Translations under genes and position numbers: made by a program
Assembly: GCA_007258455.2 (NCBI GenBank)
Contig: VDFB02193867.1
Coordinates: 567,513,742-567,577,741 of the forward strand
Direction of reading: 5' to 3'
DNA: 64,000 nt
DNA from: Sequoia sempervirens
Taxonomy: Eukaryota > Streptophyta > Pinopsida > Cupressales > Cupressaceae
Notes under the pieces: model-generated
What the model saw: the letters and a program-made list of their open reading frames with translations, nothing else
Database searches by the model: none
Told to the model about the DNA's origin: nothing
Part shown: piece after piece, positions 24,011 through 34,984 of the stretch
Layout: each line of letters starts with the position of its first letter
Position numbering within the stretch: position 1 is the stretch's first letter

Positions 24011-24289
24011 TGTTGGTGTAATTAATTATTAATTACACTTTGCGTAAGTTTACTTAGGTAATTATTTAATTCCTAAGTTATAGGTTTTATCCTTATCTTG
24101 TTGAGCTATCTTGTTGCTCAAGATAAGATTAGGCTTATGCATATTTGCTTTTATAAAGCAAATCATTATCTTGTAATTATTGTACTTCAAATATATCAAC
24201 TTGTACATTTCATGCAAAGCTCTTTCTTTCTTTTTTTCTCTTCTGTGGAAGGTCTTTTTGGTTTGCAAATTTATTCTGGGTTTCTAACA
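24011..24289 (+). repeat. 5' LTR of small element
   Basis: TGTTGGTGTAATTAATTATT...TTTCTAACA. A TATA-like TTTATAAAG is at about 24150-24158. Confidence 0.9.
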
Positions 24290-24301
24290 TGGTATCAAAG
24301 C
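24290..24301 (+). other. Primer binding site of small element
   Basis: TGGTATCAAAGC, one base different from the usual tRNA-Met primer site, directly after the LTR. Confidence 0.85.
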
Positions 24302-26209
24302 CTTGATTCATAGCCCCATCTCGGCTTTTTTGGAGGAACACATTGCATAGCTCATTTGAGGTCCCTCAAGGGTTTCATTCCTTGAGCATCTTTATGCAGC
24401 GTCTTGGATCAGATCAGGGTTTTTTGTTGGATTCAGAGAACTGGAAAAAGTCAAAAATGGATTTTATTTTATTCATTTTCATCACCATTTTCCAGATCTG
24501 CGAGGGTTTCTAGCTCGGTGATTTTTCTAATAGATCTAGGGGTCACTTGATTTTCGGAGCACTTTGGGCCCAAATGGACCTCGCCGTTGGATTTGCAGTG
24601 CCCAAAAACCCCTATTTTCATATAAAGTTTGTCCGATTTGGACACAGTTGTTTGCAGAGGGAAAAAAAAATTGCCCAAGGGTCGTACGGCCCCCAGGGAC
24701 AGTTTTTGAGGCTCCAAAATCGAGAAAAAAATAAAAATATATTAAAAAATCAAAAAAATTGGTGGAAAATCCGTGTGGCCAGTTTAAATTTGATCCGCCG
24801 CCCGACGGCCACCCGGGGCAGTGACCACCAGGCGGCGCCACCAGCTCCACCACCGACCTAGCCCTTCAGCCCTCAGTGCCAATCCAGCGGTCCTATTGGA
24901 GTCTACGAGTTGATCTCACAGCCCTCGCAGGCCTTTCAACTCCAACACAAGGTCTTATGGGCACCCAAAGCCCAAGCCATAGCCCCCTACTAGAGTTTCA
25001 GCACCCACCCTGGTCACATTGGTGACCATGGGCTACACTGAAGCCCCCAACCGCCAACCCCCTGGTCTACCCATGCGACCAGGGGCTCTATTCTTTTAGC
25101 CCCTGAGGGCTTATTGGAGCCATATTGGGCAGTTTTTGACCAGTTTCACCAAATTGGGCATAACTTTCACATACGGTGTCATTTTTTTGCAAACAAGATA
25201 TCACCGGAAAGCTGTTTTTGAGATCTATGCAATGGTGTAGGTGTGTTTTTTTGGTTTTTCCTTTTTTATGATTTTTCTGCATCCAAAGTCAGATGTTTCC
25301 TTTTTCACTCTGGGAGACGTATCTTGTGACTTGCTTATCCGTTTTTCACGATTTTCGTGGCATTAGAAAGCTGATTTTTTCCTCTATGCAGATCTAAGGT
25401 CATTTATAGAATATGTTTACCTTATTTTATGAATGCATTCATTTTTTTGTGTGCTAGGTTTGCATTTTCACTCATGTTTCTATAGTTTTGCATTCTCTCC
25501 TTCTGCAATCATTGGGTATTGTAATAATGAGCTGATATAAAGTTCCATTAAGGGGGGTTCTTGCATCCATTATTTGTATTGGTGACAACTCGCATGAGTT
25601 TTTTTGGTTTCCTATTGTTTCCCTTAGCTTCTTTCTTGCTTAGCTAGACACATCATTGGTTTGCATCGGTTCACACTTCACATTGGGATTTTAAAGTTCT
25701 TGATCTGCATCGGTTCAGATCTTTCTCATTTGAAGGCCATGTTTTTATGGTTAATGTTCCAGAATCTTGATGGTACTCATCCTATGGGCAGTTTTAGTTC
25801 AGTTTGGCATTGGCTTTGAGAGACACTCTTCCAGATTTATCATCATTATGGGTCCTTTCATCCTTTCATCTACTGTTGCTTACAGATCCCAGGGTTGATC
25901 CAGTATGTCAGTTTCAAGTATTCCATGGCATCAGGTCTACTATCACATTATCATGATTCTGGTTTTGGTTTTAGTTGTAGACAGAAGTATCTTTCCTTGC
26001 TTATCATATTGCGGTTCCAGTGTTACTCCATAGTGTTCTTCCAGTGCTTCTTTGCAGCAGTCATCTCATTCTAGGGCGGTTTTGTCCCACTAGGTTTTCC
26101 TTCTCTACCTGATCAATGCATTTGTATATGAGTACCTGATCAGGCCTTGTTGTCGAGACTCATCTTTGCATAATAATCTGCTTCTCCCTAAGTTGCACTT
26201 ATGGGGGGG
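24302..26209 (+). other. Interior of small LTR element, non-coding
   Basis: GC-rich at the start (GGCGGCGCCACC near 24830), then T-rich. No long frame shows a retroviral motif. GCATCGGTTCA occurs twice near 25663-25712. Confidence 0.6.
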
Positions 26210-26489
26210 TGTTGGTGTAATTAATTATTAATTACACTTTGCATAAGTTTACTTAGGTAATTATTTAATTCCTAAGTTATAGGATTTATCCTTATCTTGT
26301 TGAGCTATCTTGTTGCTCAAGATAAGATTAGGGTTATGCATCTTTTCTTTTATAAATAAAATCATTATCTTGTAATTATTGTACTTTGAATATATCAATT
26401 TGCACATTTCATGCAAAGCTCTTGCTTTTTTGTTTTTATCTTCAGTGGAAGGTCTTTTCGGTTTGTAAATCTATTATGGGTTTCTAACA
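26210..26489 (+). repeat. 3' LTR of small element
   Basis: Matches 24011-24289 with about a dozen differences; the TATA-like TATAAATA is at 26351-26358. Confidence 0.9.
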
Positions 26490-27133
26490 TTCTCCACATG
26501 TGACTTGATGTGACAAGTCAAATGTTCTAGAAGTTGCATGGGGATAAGGTAAGCCTTGAAAGGATAAAATGTGAATTAAAAGTTCACATGGGGAGGAGAG
26601 AGACCTAGGATGAATAAATGTGAATTAAAAATTCACATGGGAAAGAGGGTCAATGCTAAGAAAGGAAAATGAAAAAGTTGACTAAAAAGGGGTGGTAAAA
26701 GTGGCTAATGACTTTGATTAAGGTTGTGAAAATACCTGATTAAGGTAATTAATGAGAGATTAGAAGCAAGTGGAAAATGTAGGAGGATGTGACATTAATC
26801 TTTGATTAAGAGGATGCACATCTTAATCATGAATTAATTAAATTAATCCAAATTAGAAAGGGATTATGGAGGATGTGACAAGAAGAGAGAAAAGAATAAT
26901 TCTAAATTAATTTTAATTTAAAAAGATTAAGATGACTAAATTAAATAAATTGATGTATTTATTTAATTTAGAGAGGAAAAAGGTGTAAGGTAAAGCATTT
27001 AATTGTTAAATTAAATACTTTAAGAACCTTAGGCGGGAAGTGTAATATTAATTAAATAAATTAATATTGACAGAATGGATGAATAAAGAGGTAAATTTGA
27101 TCATATGGGAGTGATCAAATTTGGATGTCTACA

Positions 27134-27871
27134 AGGGGTTTTAGGGAATTTTGGGGTTTTAACTAATTTTGTGGGATTTTTTAGTGTAATGAGCCTCAAG
27201 ATCTGACATAATGGGTCTTAGGGGCCTATAAATGATTAATTAAAGGGGAAATTAATGCAAAGGTACTAAAATAGGTTCCATATTAAATGAGAAATCTTCC
27301 TATGTCCATAAAGGGGGTCAATTTCCATCATTACATCTAGCCCCCACTTTAGCACCCATAAGACTCTACGTGCATATGTAAGCTAAGGGAATCCAAATAG
27401 TGCACTTTATTTCATAAAAGGATACTCATATGAGAGAATGGAGGCCCCACTATAGCTATCTGCAAAACCACACTATTAGGAACCACATCCTGCAACATGA
27501 ACTCATTAGTTATCCAAAAAATATTCTTATCTAACTTTATTCTAGAAATCACATTCAAGGGTAGATGTATGCCCCCCTTGACTTCACTTGCTTTAAAAAG
27601 GTACAATCAAGGTAGCCTCATCAAATAGAGTAAGTTGTATCATAGGGTATTTCCAAGTACCATACCACATAATGATAGATATTTGATGATGTCGAGAGTG
27701 GAATCACAATTCCAACACATCCAACAACATAAAAAATGGAGCTCTCTAGCACCTGTTATGTTGATTTGAAAAACTTAGTTTTAACTTATATAAGAGTAAA
27801 AAGTATAGTTTTTTCTAAGGATTTTATCATTTACCTTCTTGTAGCATGAGTTTGGTGAAGAGTGACTGAGA
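27134..27871. other. Unassigned DNA
   Basis: No recognised element. A 64-residue minus-strand frame (27412-27606, EVKGGIHLPLNVISRIKLDK...) could be a fragment of a protein, but I do not recognise it. Confidence 0.3.
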
Positions 27872-27952
27872 ATGTTGAACAAACAATATTTCATGCCTCT
27901 GAGACTGGACGTCCTATGAGACTAGGTTGCGCGCAACAATTATCAGCATGAG

Positions 27953-28274
27953 GTGAGTTGATTTTTCTAGCTTAGCTCTGTCCTTACACATTTATTTGAT
28001 GATTTTTACACATTTTTAGGTTAATTTAGGGCCTTGGAAAAAAGTTCACAAAGTGTCCCCTTTTTTCGCAAAGTGTCCCTTTTGTTCACGAAGTGTCCCA
28101 CTTTTTTGCAAAGTGTCCCATTTCTTCGCGAAGTGTCCCAAAAGGGTTCTAAAGTGTCTAGGACCTCTAGGAAAGTACACTAGAAAAAAATTATTACACT
28201 TTTATGATTTTTGATCAATGTAAAGACTTAAAATTTTAAACTGCTTATAAGACATATTTTTTATTTTTTGTTAG
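27953..28274 (+). other. Intron of the PMD pseudogene
   Basis: The donor is GAG|GTGAGTTG and the acceptor is TTATTTTTTGTTAG|GTTCCC after a T-rich tract. The intron falls between codons (phase 0) and exon 2 keeps the PMD frame. Its presence argues the copy was made from DNA, not from mRNA. Confidence 0.6.
28044..28161. repeat. Short tandem repeat in the intron, about 20-24 bp unit
   Basis: Six imperfect copies of (G)CRAAGTGTCCC separated by T-rich spacers (TTTTTTCGCAAAGTGTCCC and similar). Confidence 0.75.
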
Positions 28275-30649
28275 GTTCCCACCCATTCGTGCTAGCATCT
28301 AGGTGGTAGGTAGATTAGTCTTCTCTGAGATCTATCCCCCACTCTTTTAGTGGAGGATACAAAACATTTGTAGGCTATAGGTATATACTGGGCATACATC
28401 ATGCCCCCAATGAGGTATCATGATTTGATGTTGATGGCCTTAGTAGAGCAGTGGAATGCCGATACATGTACCTTTCATCTTCCCACTAGAGAGATGACTA
28501 TCACGTTAGAGGATGTACATCACATACTTTGAGTTCCTATTCAAGGCGAGGGAGTACACTTTCTAGTGGAGCAATCTTTCCATGAAATGAAATATGACAT
28601 GCAGTTCTACCTTAATGGACCAGTACATGATGAGGGGGTGAGGCCCCAAATAGATTTAGCAATGCTACTATACTCATGGGCCCTATTGGTGGTGAGGATT
28701 ATGATGATGAAATTTGCATTAGTACTCATCCCTAATGGCTGGGGAGCACATCTAGAGGGAGGACTAGTACATATGATCCACAGGATGGAAGAGTAGAGGA
28801 TAGTATACACTTGGGGGAAAAATATCCTGGCACATTTCTACTATGATCTTAGGAAATTTGTATATCAAGAGGTGGGTAATAGGGTACATTGTACACTTCT
28901 ATAGGTGTGGCTCCTAGAGCATATAACTTGTACCAAACCGATAGGGTTTCCATGTTTGATATCCTTAGGGTATCCTCGGGCCTTTAGCTATCCTTTATGG
29001 AGATTTTAGTAGTATGATGATTTACACTTCTAGAGAGTCTGCATCGACTAACTGGAAGAGGATGAGATCCTTTGGAGACCTTATTAGCTTATCCTATAGT
29101 GGCAAGATGAGACTCAGCAATTGAGACAATTATAGATGGATAGATTCTTGATTGGCATACATGAGTACATTATACAACCTTTCTATTATGATCATGTCAT
29201 GCGCTAGTTTGGGAAAATTTAGATAGCACATAGGGCATTATCCTTTTTTAGGAGGTTAGTGTGGAGTGCCTAGAGACCTAATGATTTGAGATGACTCACT
29301 ACCGAGGATGTTCTCTATAGTAACTCTAAGTACTCAGATCATGACATGCCTCTAGTATTTGATGTTGATGATGTCAGTAGCATAGTCAACCCGCATATTC
29401 TCAGTGGATGAGCTGATAGGTGATGTAGGACCACTCCTAGATGATGTAGATGAGATGGAGGACAGGGATGCAAAGACATGCTACAGGGCTATGGAAATAT
29501 TTGTAGATGTCATTGATGAGGAGTATGATGAGCCTAAAAATATCGACTATGATGGTTAGGATGAAGAGGATGAGGAGGATAAGGAGGATTTTGAGGAGGA
29601 TGAGGAGGAGGAGTAGTCCCCAACTAAGGGTGGTGAGATAGCAGAAGAGGATGCAACAGACCATGAGTAGGGAGAGGCATCTCCTTGTTGGGTTAATAGA
29701 TCACAAGAAACATTTGTAGTAGGAGCTACTACCCACAAACACGAAGGTGCTAGCACATCCTCCATGCCCCCTGCACATGATGAGACTGATGTCTCATAGC
29801 CTGCCAGTGAGCTAGGTGATGATATTTTAGTTATTGTTATTCTTTTATACTTATGCTTTAATTTTATATGTATATATATATACATATCATGATGTGTATA
29901 GATAGTGTTTATGTTTTCTATCTTGTAAGAGTTGTGAGAGACCTCCAAGATCTCTATAATCAGGTGGCTGCAAATATAGTACCACCATCAATGTACAAGG
30001 AGGCCACATATTCAAACTATTTTCCCCCACCCATTATGGAGTAGGATCTAGTGTTGTTTTGGCCTTACATCACACTATGGGTAGCTTATGAGAGTTCCAG
30101 GAAGCATGCCCACCAAGCTAAGGTTGTCCTAGAGGTATAACCATCCCGAATTGAGAGACTAGAGTCAAAGGTGACCAAGTTGCAGGCAGAGAGAGAGTGC
30201 ATAGTAGGAGAGCATCGGGAGGCCCTTGGATAGATACGAGGCTTATAGTTTTCTCTTGGTACATGCAATAGATCATGATCACGATCGCACACCACCATCT
30301 CTCGAAATATTGCTACCAGTCACATGTGAGCGCCAGATCCCAAGGGATCCAGTAGCCACAAGTCTCAGTGACATTATATATATTGATGAGATGTACACAA
30401 AACTTTTATATATATATATATATGAGCATTTGGTGTTTTATTACTTTTTTTTATGTGTTGAATGCTAAATGACAATGTGATTAATTAAATAATCTAGATT
30501 TAAGATCATTTAATGAATGTCTCCATGATTTAACATGTTCTATGCAATATAATTGAAACTAATTTTAGCTTCCCTTAGATACAAAATTTGTGATTGACTA
30601 TGTTATGCTAAATTAAATGCACCTATAATCTAATTGGAGAACATTAAAT

Positions 30650-31394
30650 GGGTAAGTGCATCAAGATAGTTCCCAAAAAGGGGACTTAAGTGGTCAATTT
30701 TTTTCTAAAATTAGGAAATACTGACCTTGGATGTGAAATTGAGGATAGTTATACTAAAAAAGATGGAACAAAAAGAAGGATCGAAGTGCTCCAAGTCTAC
30801 TTTCTAAACTACTAATTTTTTTTTAAAATGGTTGAGATTAAGGGGTTCAAATGAGGGACGTACACAAATTGGTGTTGTTTTTGTCAGAAAAACATAACAT
30901 AGCAACTCTTGTATGACCCTAGCACAATGAACTTTTTTTTAGTATTTTTAAAATCGCTATGGTCAAAAGTTAGCTAACAGTATGTAGTTGATGTAAAAAA
31001 AATTTAATAATTTTTTAATGAATATTTTAATTTTTACTAATTTTTGCAGTGGAAATTTCCTGAAAAAATAGAATTTTGGCCATGCTACCCCTACAAATTT
31101 TGGAAACTAATTGAATTTAAAAAAAAAAAATTGTAGAATGGATTGTAGTTTCTAAAAATGTAATTTATTTGAAACTTCAAAGAACGGTTAATTTATAATG
31201 AAAAAACCACCAAACACTACTTTTTGCCAAAAAAGAGACATACAAACAAAATAAATTATGGATGAAAGGCTTAGCATTGTCAAAAAGTGAATACAATTAC
31301 ATCGTTGGATGGCTAAGAGAGAACCTAACATTACCCAGATGTTTGATTTGTTTGATATTGAACCAAGTACAATCCTGATGATGAGCACGAACCC
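30650..31394. mobile_element. 745-bp TIR element, related to the insert at 16691
   Basis: Starts GGGTAAGTGCATCAAGATAG and ends CCTGATGATGAGCACGAACCC, imperfect inverted ends. An inner ACTTAAGTGG matches the CTTAAGTGG at the same place in 16691-17482. The phrase AGCTAACAGTATGTAGTT resembles AGCTAACAACATGAAGTT in the insert at 9770-10778. No clear TSD (AAT/GAT) and no transposase. Confidence 0.5.
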
Positions 31395-31507
31395 GATTTT
31401 GTGAAATATTGTAGAATTTACAAAAACATGTCTCTAGTCATTGGGAATGCCCTCCAAGCCTTTGGGTTGGTATTCCAAGGCAAATACCAATCCCAAGGCT
31501 TGGTGAT

Positions 31508-31680
31508 TTCTAAAGCAAGATATAATGTGCACGTGTTATAACGTGAGCACATTATAATGCACTCGTGTTATATCTCAGTTTTGACATGGTTTTTTTTGTA
31601 TGTGGGGAGCATGTCTAGCAAGACATAATGCGAGCGTGGTATAACACACTCATGCTATGTATTTCTTTATGTTAAATTCT
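31508..31680. repeat. Left copies of an ATAATGTG motif flanking the GA tract
   Basis: AGCAAGATATAATGTGCACG, TATAACGTGAGCACATTATA and AGCAAGACATAATGCGAGCG lie close together. Related copies are at 33788-33890, beyond the purine-rich tract. Confidence 0.5.
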
Positions 31681-31689
31681 ACTCTATTG

Positions 31690-31915
31690 AATGTATGTTT
31701 ATATATTTGTATGTTTGTATGTATATGTATGCTTGTATGTCATGTATGTATGTATGTATGTATGTATGTATGCCTATAAGTATCAATGCATGTATATTTT
31801 ATGTATGCCTATTTGAATGTAATATTGTATCTACACATGTACATGTATGCTTGTATGTATGTAGGATTGTATATACATATGTATTATGATTTTATGTATG
31901 TATTTATGTATGTCT
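31690..31915 (+). repeat. TATG-rich microsatellite
   Basis: GTATGTATGTATG runs, cleanest at 31742-31770, with interrupted copies to about 31912. Frames across it are repeat artefacts. Confidence 0.9.
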
Positions 31916-31931
31916 TTAGAGGGAGGGAGAA

Positions 31932-31962
<31 letters not shown>

Positions 31963-32644
31963 TCTGGAGAGAGGGAGAGGGGGTGGAAGTGATATTTTAA
32001 GAGAGAGGGAGTGGGAGAGAAGGGTTTGGAGTGAGATGGATTTAGCTAGGTAGGGTGGGAGGGATAAAGGGAGGGAGAGAGGGAGAGAGAAGGGGGGTTG
32101 GGAGAGAGATAATTGAGAGAGAGGGAGAGAGAGAGGGGGGAAGAGAGAGACACAAAGAGAAAGAGAGAGTTATGTAGGTAGGGTGCTAAAGGGAGAGACT
32201 TGAGAGATAGGTATTGAGATGGAGGGAGTGGGAGAGAGAGGGAGTGTGAGTGAGAGACCTGAGAGAGGGAGAGGTTGTGGGATGGAGTGAATTGATATAG
32301 GGATAGAAAAAGGGGTGGAGTGAGAGGGACTTATCTAGGTAGGGTGGGAGGGATAGATAGAGAGGGGGGGGAGAGAGCTACCTTGGTAGGTTTCCAGAGG
32401 GAGAGACCTGAGAGAGAGAGGGGGTGGGAGGGAGAGACATGAGAAAGAGGGAGAGAGAGGGAGTGGGAGAGAGTGGGAGGGAGATAAAAGAGAGAGATGA
32501 ATGAAAGTGAGAGGAGGGTGGTAGAGGATTGAAGTTGAATGAGAGGAATTACATATAAAAGGAGAGGGTAGATAGAGACAATTAGAGAGGGTAGGAGAGA
32601 GGGGGGGAGGGAGGGAGAGGTGAGATGTATAGATAGAGAGAAAG

Positions 32645-32977
32645 CAATAGGGGTTGAGGGATTAGGGTTTAAGGGTTGAGGGTTGAGGGATTAGGGTTGA
32701 TGGTAGAGAGTATTGGGTTGAGGATATAGGGTAGAATTTTTAAGGTTTTATGGTTAAAGGGCTTAGGGTTAAGGGTTTATGGTTGAGGGTAGAGGGTTTA
32801 GGGTATAGGTTTGAGGGTATATGGTTAAGTATTAGGTTTAGGGTTCAATGTAAATGGTAGAGGGTATAGGGGTTGAGGGTTTAGGTTTTAAGGATTGAGG
32901 GTTGAGGCATTAAGGGTTGAGGGTTTAATGTATAGGGTAGAGGGTAGAGGATAGAGGGTTTAAGGGTTTAGGGTTTA
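32645..32977 (+). repeat. Degenerate telomere-like repeat, G-rich strand
   Basis: Tandem 6-8-base units of the form GGGTTGA, GGGTTTA, GGGTATA and GGGTAGA, related to plant TTTAGGG. It is interstitial because unrelated DNA lies on both sides. It ends at the assembly gap; scattered units continue at 33160-33260 and 33640-33740. Confidence 0.7.
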
Positions 32978-33077
32978 NNNNNNNNNNNNNNNNNNNNNNN
33001 NNNNNNNNNNNNNNNNNNNNNNNNNNNNNNNNNNNNNNNNNNNNNNNNNNNNNNNNNNNNNNNNNNNNNNNNNNNNN
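32978..33077. other. Assembly gap (100 N)
   Basis: Exactly 100 N inside the repeat tract, a conventional gap of unknown size. Confidence 1.
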
Positions 33078-33544
33078 GTTAGTGAGTGAGAGAGAGGGAG
33101 TTGAGAGAGGGAGAGAAAGAGAGAGATAGAGAGAGAGAGAGGGAGGGAGTGGTTGAGAGATAAGGGTAGAGGATAGAGGGCATAGGGGTTAAGGGTAAAG
33201 GGTAGATTGGAGAGAGATAGAATAGGGTTTAAGGGTTGAGGGTATAAGGGTTAAGGGTAGATGGTAGAGGGGGGAGATATATAAGGAGTGAGTGAGTGAG
33301 AGAGAGGGAGTTGAGAGAGGGAGGGGGGGTAGGATATAGTGACTCGAGAGAGAGATGGAGGGAGTGGGAGAGAGATAAAGGGTAGAGGATAGAGTGGCAT
33401 GGGGTGGGTTGGCAGAGGTAGAGGAGAGAGATAGAATTTGGGGTTTGGAGGCTGAGGTATAAGGGTTGGAGGGTAGGAGAAGCTAGAGGGGAGAGAGATG
33501 AGTGTGTGAGAGAGAGATGAGTTGAGAGGAGAAAGAGGGTGAGG

Positions 33545-33549
<5 letters not shown>

Positions 33550-33620
<71 letters not shown>
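33550..33620 (+). repeat. (GA)n microsatellite
   Basis: About 35 uninterrupted GA units. Confidence 0.95.
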
Positions 33621-33623
<3 letters not shown>

Positions 33624-33787
33624 TAGAGGATAAAGGGTATAAGGGTTAAGGGTAAAGGGTAGAGGGGAGAGAGATGAGATAGGAGTAAGGGTATAAGGGT
33701 TAAGGGTAGAGGGTAGAGGGGAGAGAGATAGAATTAGGGTATATAGGGTATAGACAAAGAGAGAAAATCAATTTATTAAAAAACTTT

Positions 33788-33890
33788 CTCATAATGTGAG
33801 CATGTTTTGAAGAAGTAGAGATGTGACCATTTTTAGCAAGAAATAATGTGCTTGCATTATAATGTGAGTGCATTTTGTCTTGCTCTAAAA
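33788..33890. repeat. Right copies of the ATAATGTG motif
   Basis: CTCATAATGTGAGCATG, then AGCAAGAAATAATGTGCTTG and ATTATAATGTGAGTGCAT. These match the motif at 31508-31680 on the other side of the GA tract. Confidence 0.5.
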
Positions 33891-34984
33891 ATGATAAAAA
33901 AAATCAATATACCCATGATCTCAAGGCCCACAATTTGCATATTCTCCTGGTTCTACACGTGCTCCGATAACAAGTAGATTTTGGATGATGTTGTGAAGTG
34001 TGCATGCATGTTTTTCACATTCCACCACCTTTTTCATGATCTTTCCACCACTTTCACATGAAATAGCATATTTTTAACATTGAAAGGCATATAATATCAA
34101 TTCAAGTTTGAATTCCAGTGAAAAATGATATACAATTGAAGTTTGGAGGGGAACAAGCTTTTGAAAAAGTCAAATTGTTGAGGAGTTTAAAGAAAGAAGA
34201 AGCTAAGGCTACATAATTGGGTAGAACTCCTCCATTTGAAACTCTAGTTTTTTAGGTATGTGAAGTCTTTACACATTTTCTTTCATTCTATTATGGCTTG
34301 CTTTCATTTATGTTATTTTGCATATTCCATGTTGATCATTGTTTGTTTGTCATTATAACCTTAGGTTGTCAATGCACATTTTAAATTACACAATTCTATA
34401 CATTGCCAATTACATTTTTAAACCACATCTCTTTGAAGCATTTTGTCATTTAACAATTGACTTACCTTGTGTATGCTTCCACATTTTGTATACACATATA
34501 TATGACATATGTTTTAAGGAAGTAAAATAAAACATCATTTCTCAATCCTTTATTATGGATTTCCATACTACTCTCCAAAGCTTTCATTGAGGTATTTTGT
34601 CAAATAGTTATACCGAGCAACTGATTTCCTTGTCTATGCTACCAAATTTTCCATACATGTCTCTAAAAAAATTGGAATATACTCCTCCCACATTGATAGA
34701 TCTTAGAAACTGTTTTGGTTTTCATCTCTATTTCTAAATTTACCTCATCACTAAACCTACCTCCTCACTATTAGTTGTGATATATTTTCAAAAGTTTCCT
34801 TGATTAGTCTACCTACAAGGAATTCTAAACCTTCTCTCCATTGTTACAAGACTCTTTATTCAAGGCTATGTTAGCAACATGGGGAAAGGTGTAGCCTATC
34901 TTGCAATCATGGCTCAAAATGGAAGCATGGAAAAAGCATTTGAATTTTTTGACAATAATGTTTTCATATAAATGTATGCAAAAT
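33891..34984. other. Unassigned DNA
   Basis: AT-rich. No domain, terminal repeat or tandem repeat recognised. Confidence 0.4.

Larger units (their letters stand above)
24011..26489 (+). mobile_element. Small non-autonomous copia-like LTR element
   Basis: Near-identical LTRs of about 280 bp flank a 1.9-kb interior. The primer site TGGTATCAAAGC follows the left LTR, and ATGGGGGGG precedes the right one. Flanks TTCTT and TTCTC are a 4-of-5 target duplication. No Gag or Pol motif is found. The interior begins with a GC-rich segment (24540-25100) whose overlapping frames on both strands have no recognised domain. The TTGCACTTATGGGGG 3' end is typical of copia elements. Confidence 0.88.
22479..27133 (-). 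repeat. Possible minus-strand LTR, split by a small LTR element
   Basis: On the minus strand it would start TGTAGACATCC and end CTGAAACTCA. The inner end (AGATC..RACCTG..AAACAC) and the outer end (ATGTCTACA, with AATTAAAT-rich DNA next to it) resemble the LTR at 8338-9537, and there is a TATA-like CTCTATAAATACC at about 23696-23708 (minus). Removing 24011-26489 leaves about 2.2 kb, longer than the other LTR, so this may be a related family or a mis-set boundary. Confidence 0.35.
27872..30240 (+). pseudogene. Plant mobile domain (PMD) protein, decayed, with intron
   Basis: Exon 1 (27872-27952) starts MLNKQYFMPLRLDV. Exon 2 from 28275 carries the PMD signature: MRYHDLMLMALVEQWN, TFHLPTREMTITLEDVHHIL, VPIQGEGVHF, then IVYTWGKNILAHFYYDLRKF and, further on, IIQPFYYDHVMR followed by FGKI. 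One frame is kept from 28275 to about 29406, broken almost only by TAG. A frameshift then leads to an acidic Asp/Glu tail (29410-29640), and a coiled-coil-like piece (IERLESKVTKLQAERE) lies near 30150-30200. PMD proteins occur as host silencing factors (MAIN/MAIL) and in transposons; this copy is dead and its origin is unclear. Confidence 0.8.
31917..33780 (+). repeat. Purine-rich GA tract with telomere-like parts
   Basis: Nearly 1.8 kb in which the plus strand is almost only A and G with scattered T (GAGAGAGGGAGAG and similar). It is interrupted by the N gap and includes a pure GA run at 33550-33620 and GGGTTNAGGG parts. No gene. Confidence 0.9.

Noticed and set aside
24011..24289. Cassandra-type TRIM with 5S rRNA in the LTR
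   Set aside because: I looked for 5S-like sequence in the LTR and saw none.
24469..24861. Three overlapping frames on both strands of a GC-rich stretch
   Set aside because: No domain; it is the leader of a non-autonomous LTR element.
28044..28161. CRISPR-like array
   Set aside because: Units are adjacent and T-rich without unique spacers; it lies in a plant gene intron.
31695..31992. Met/Tyr/Cys-rich frames on the plus strand
   Set aside because: Produced by the TATG microsatellite.
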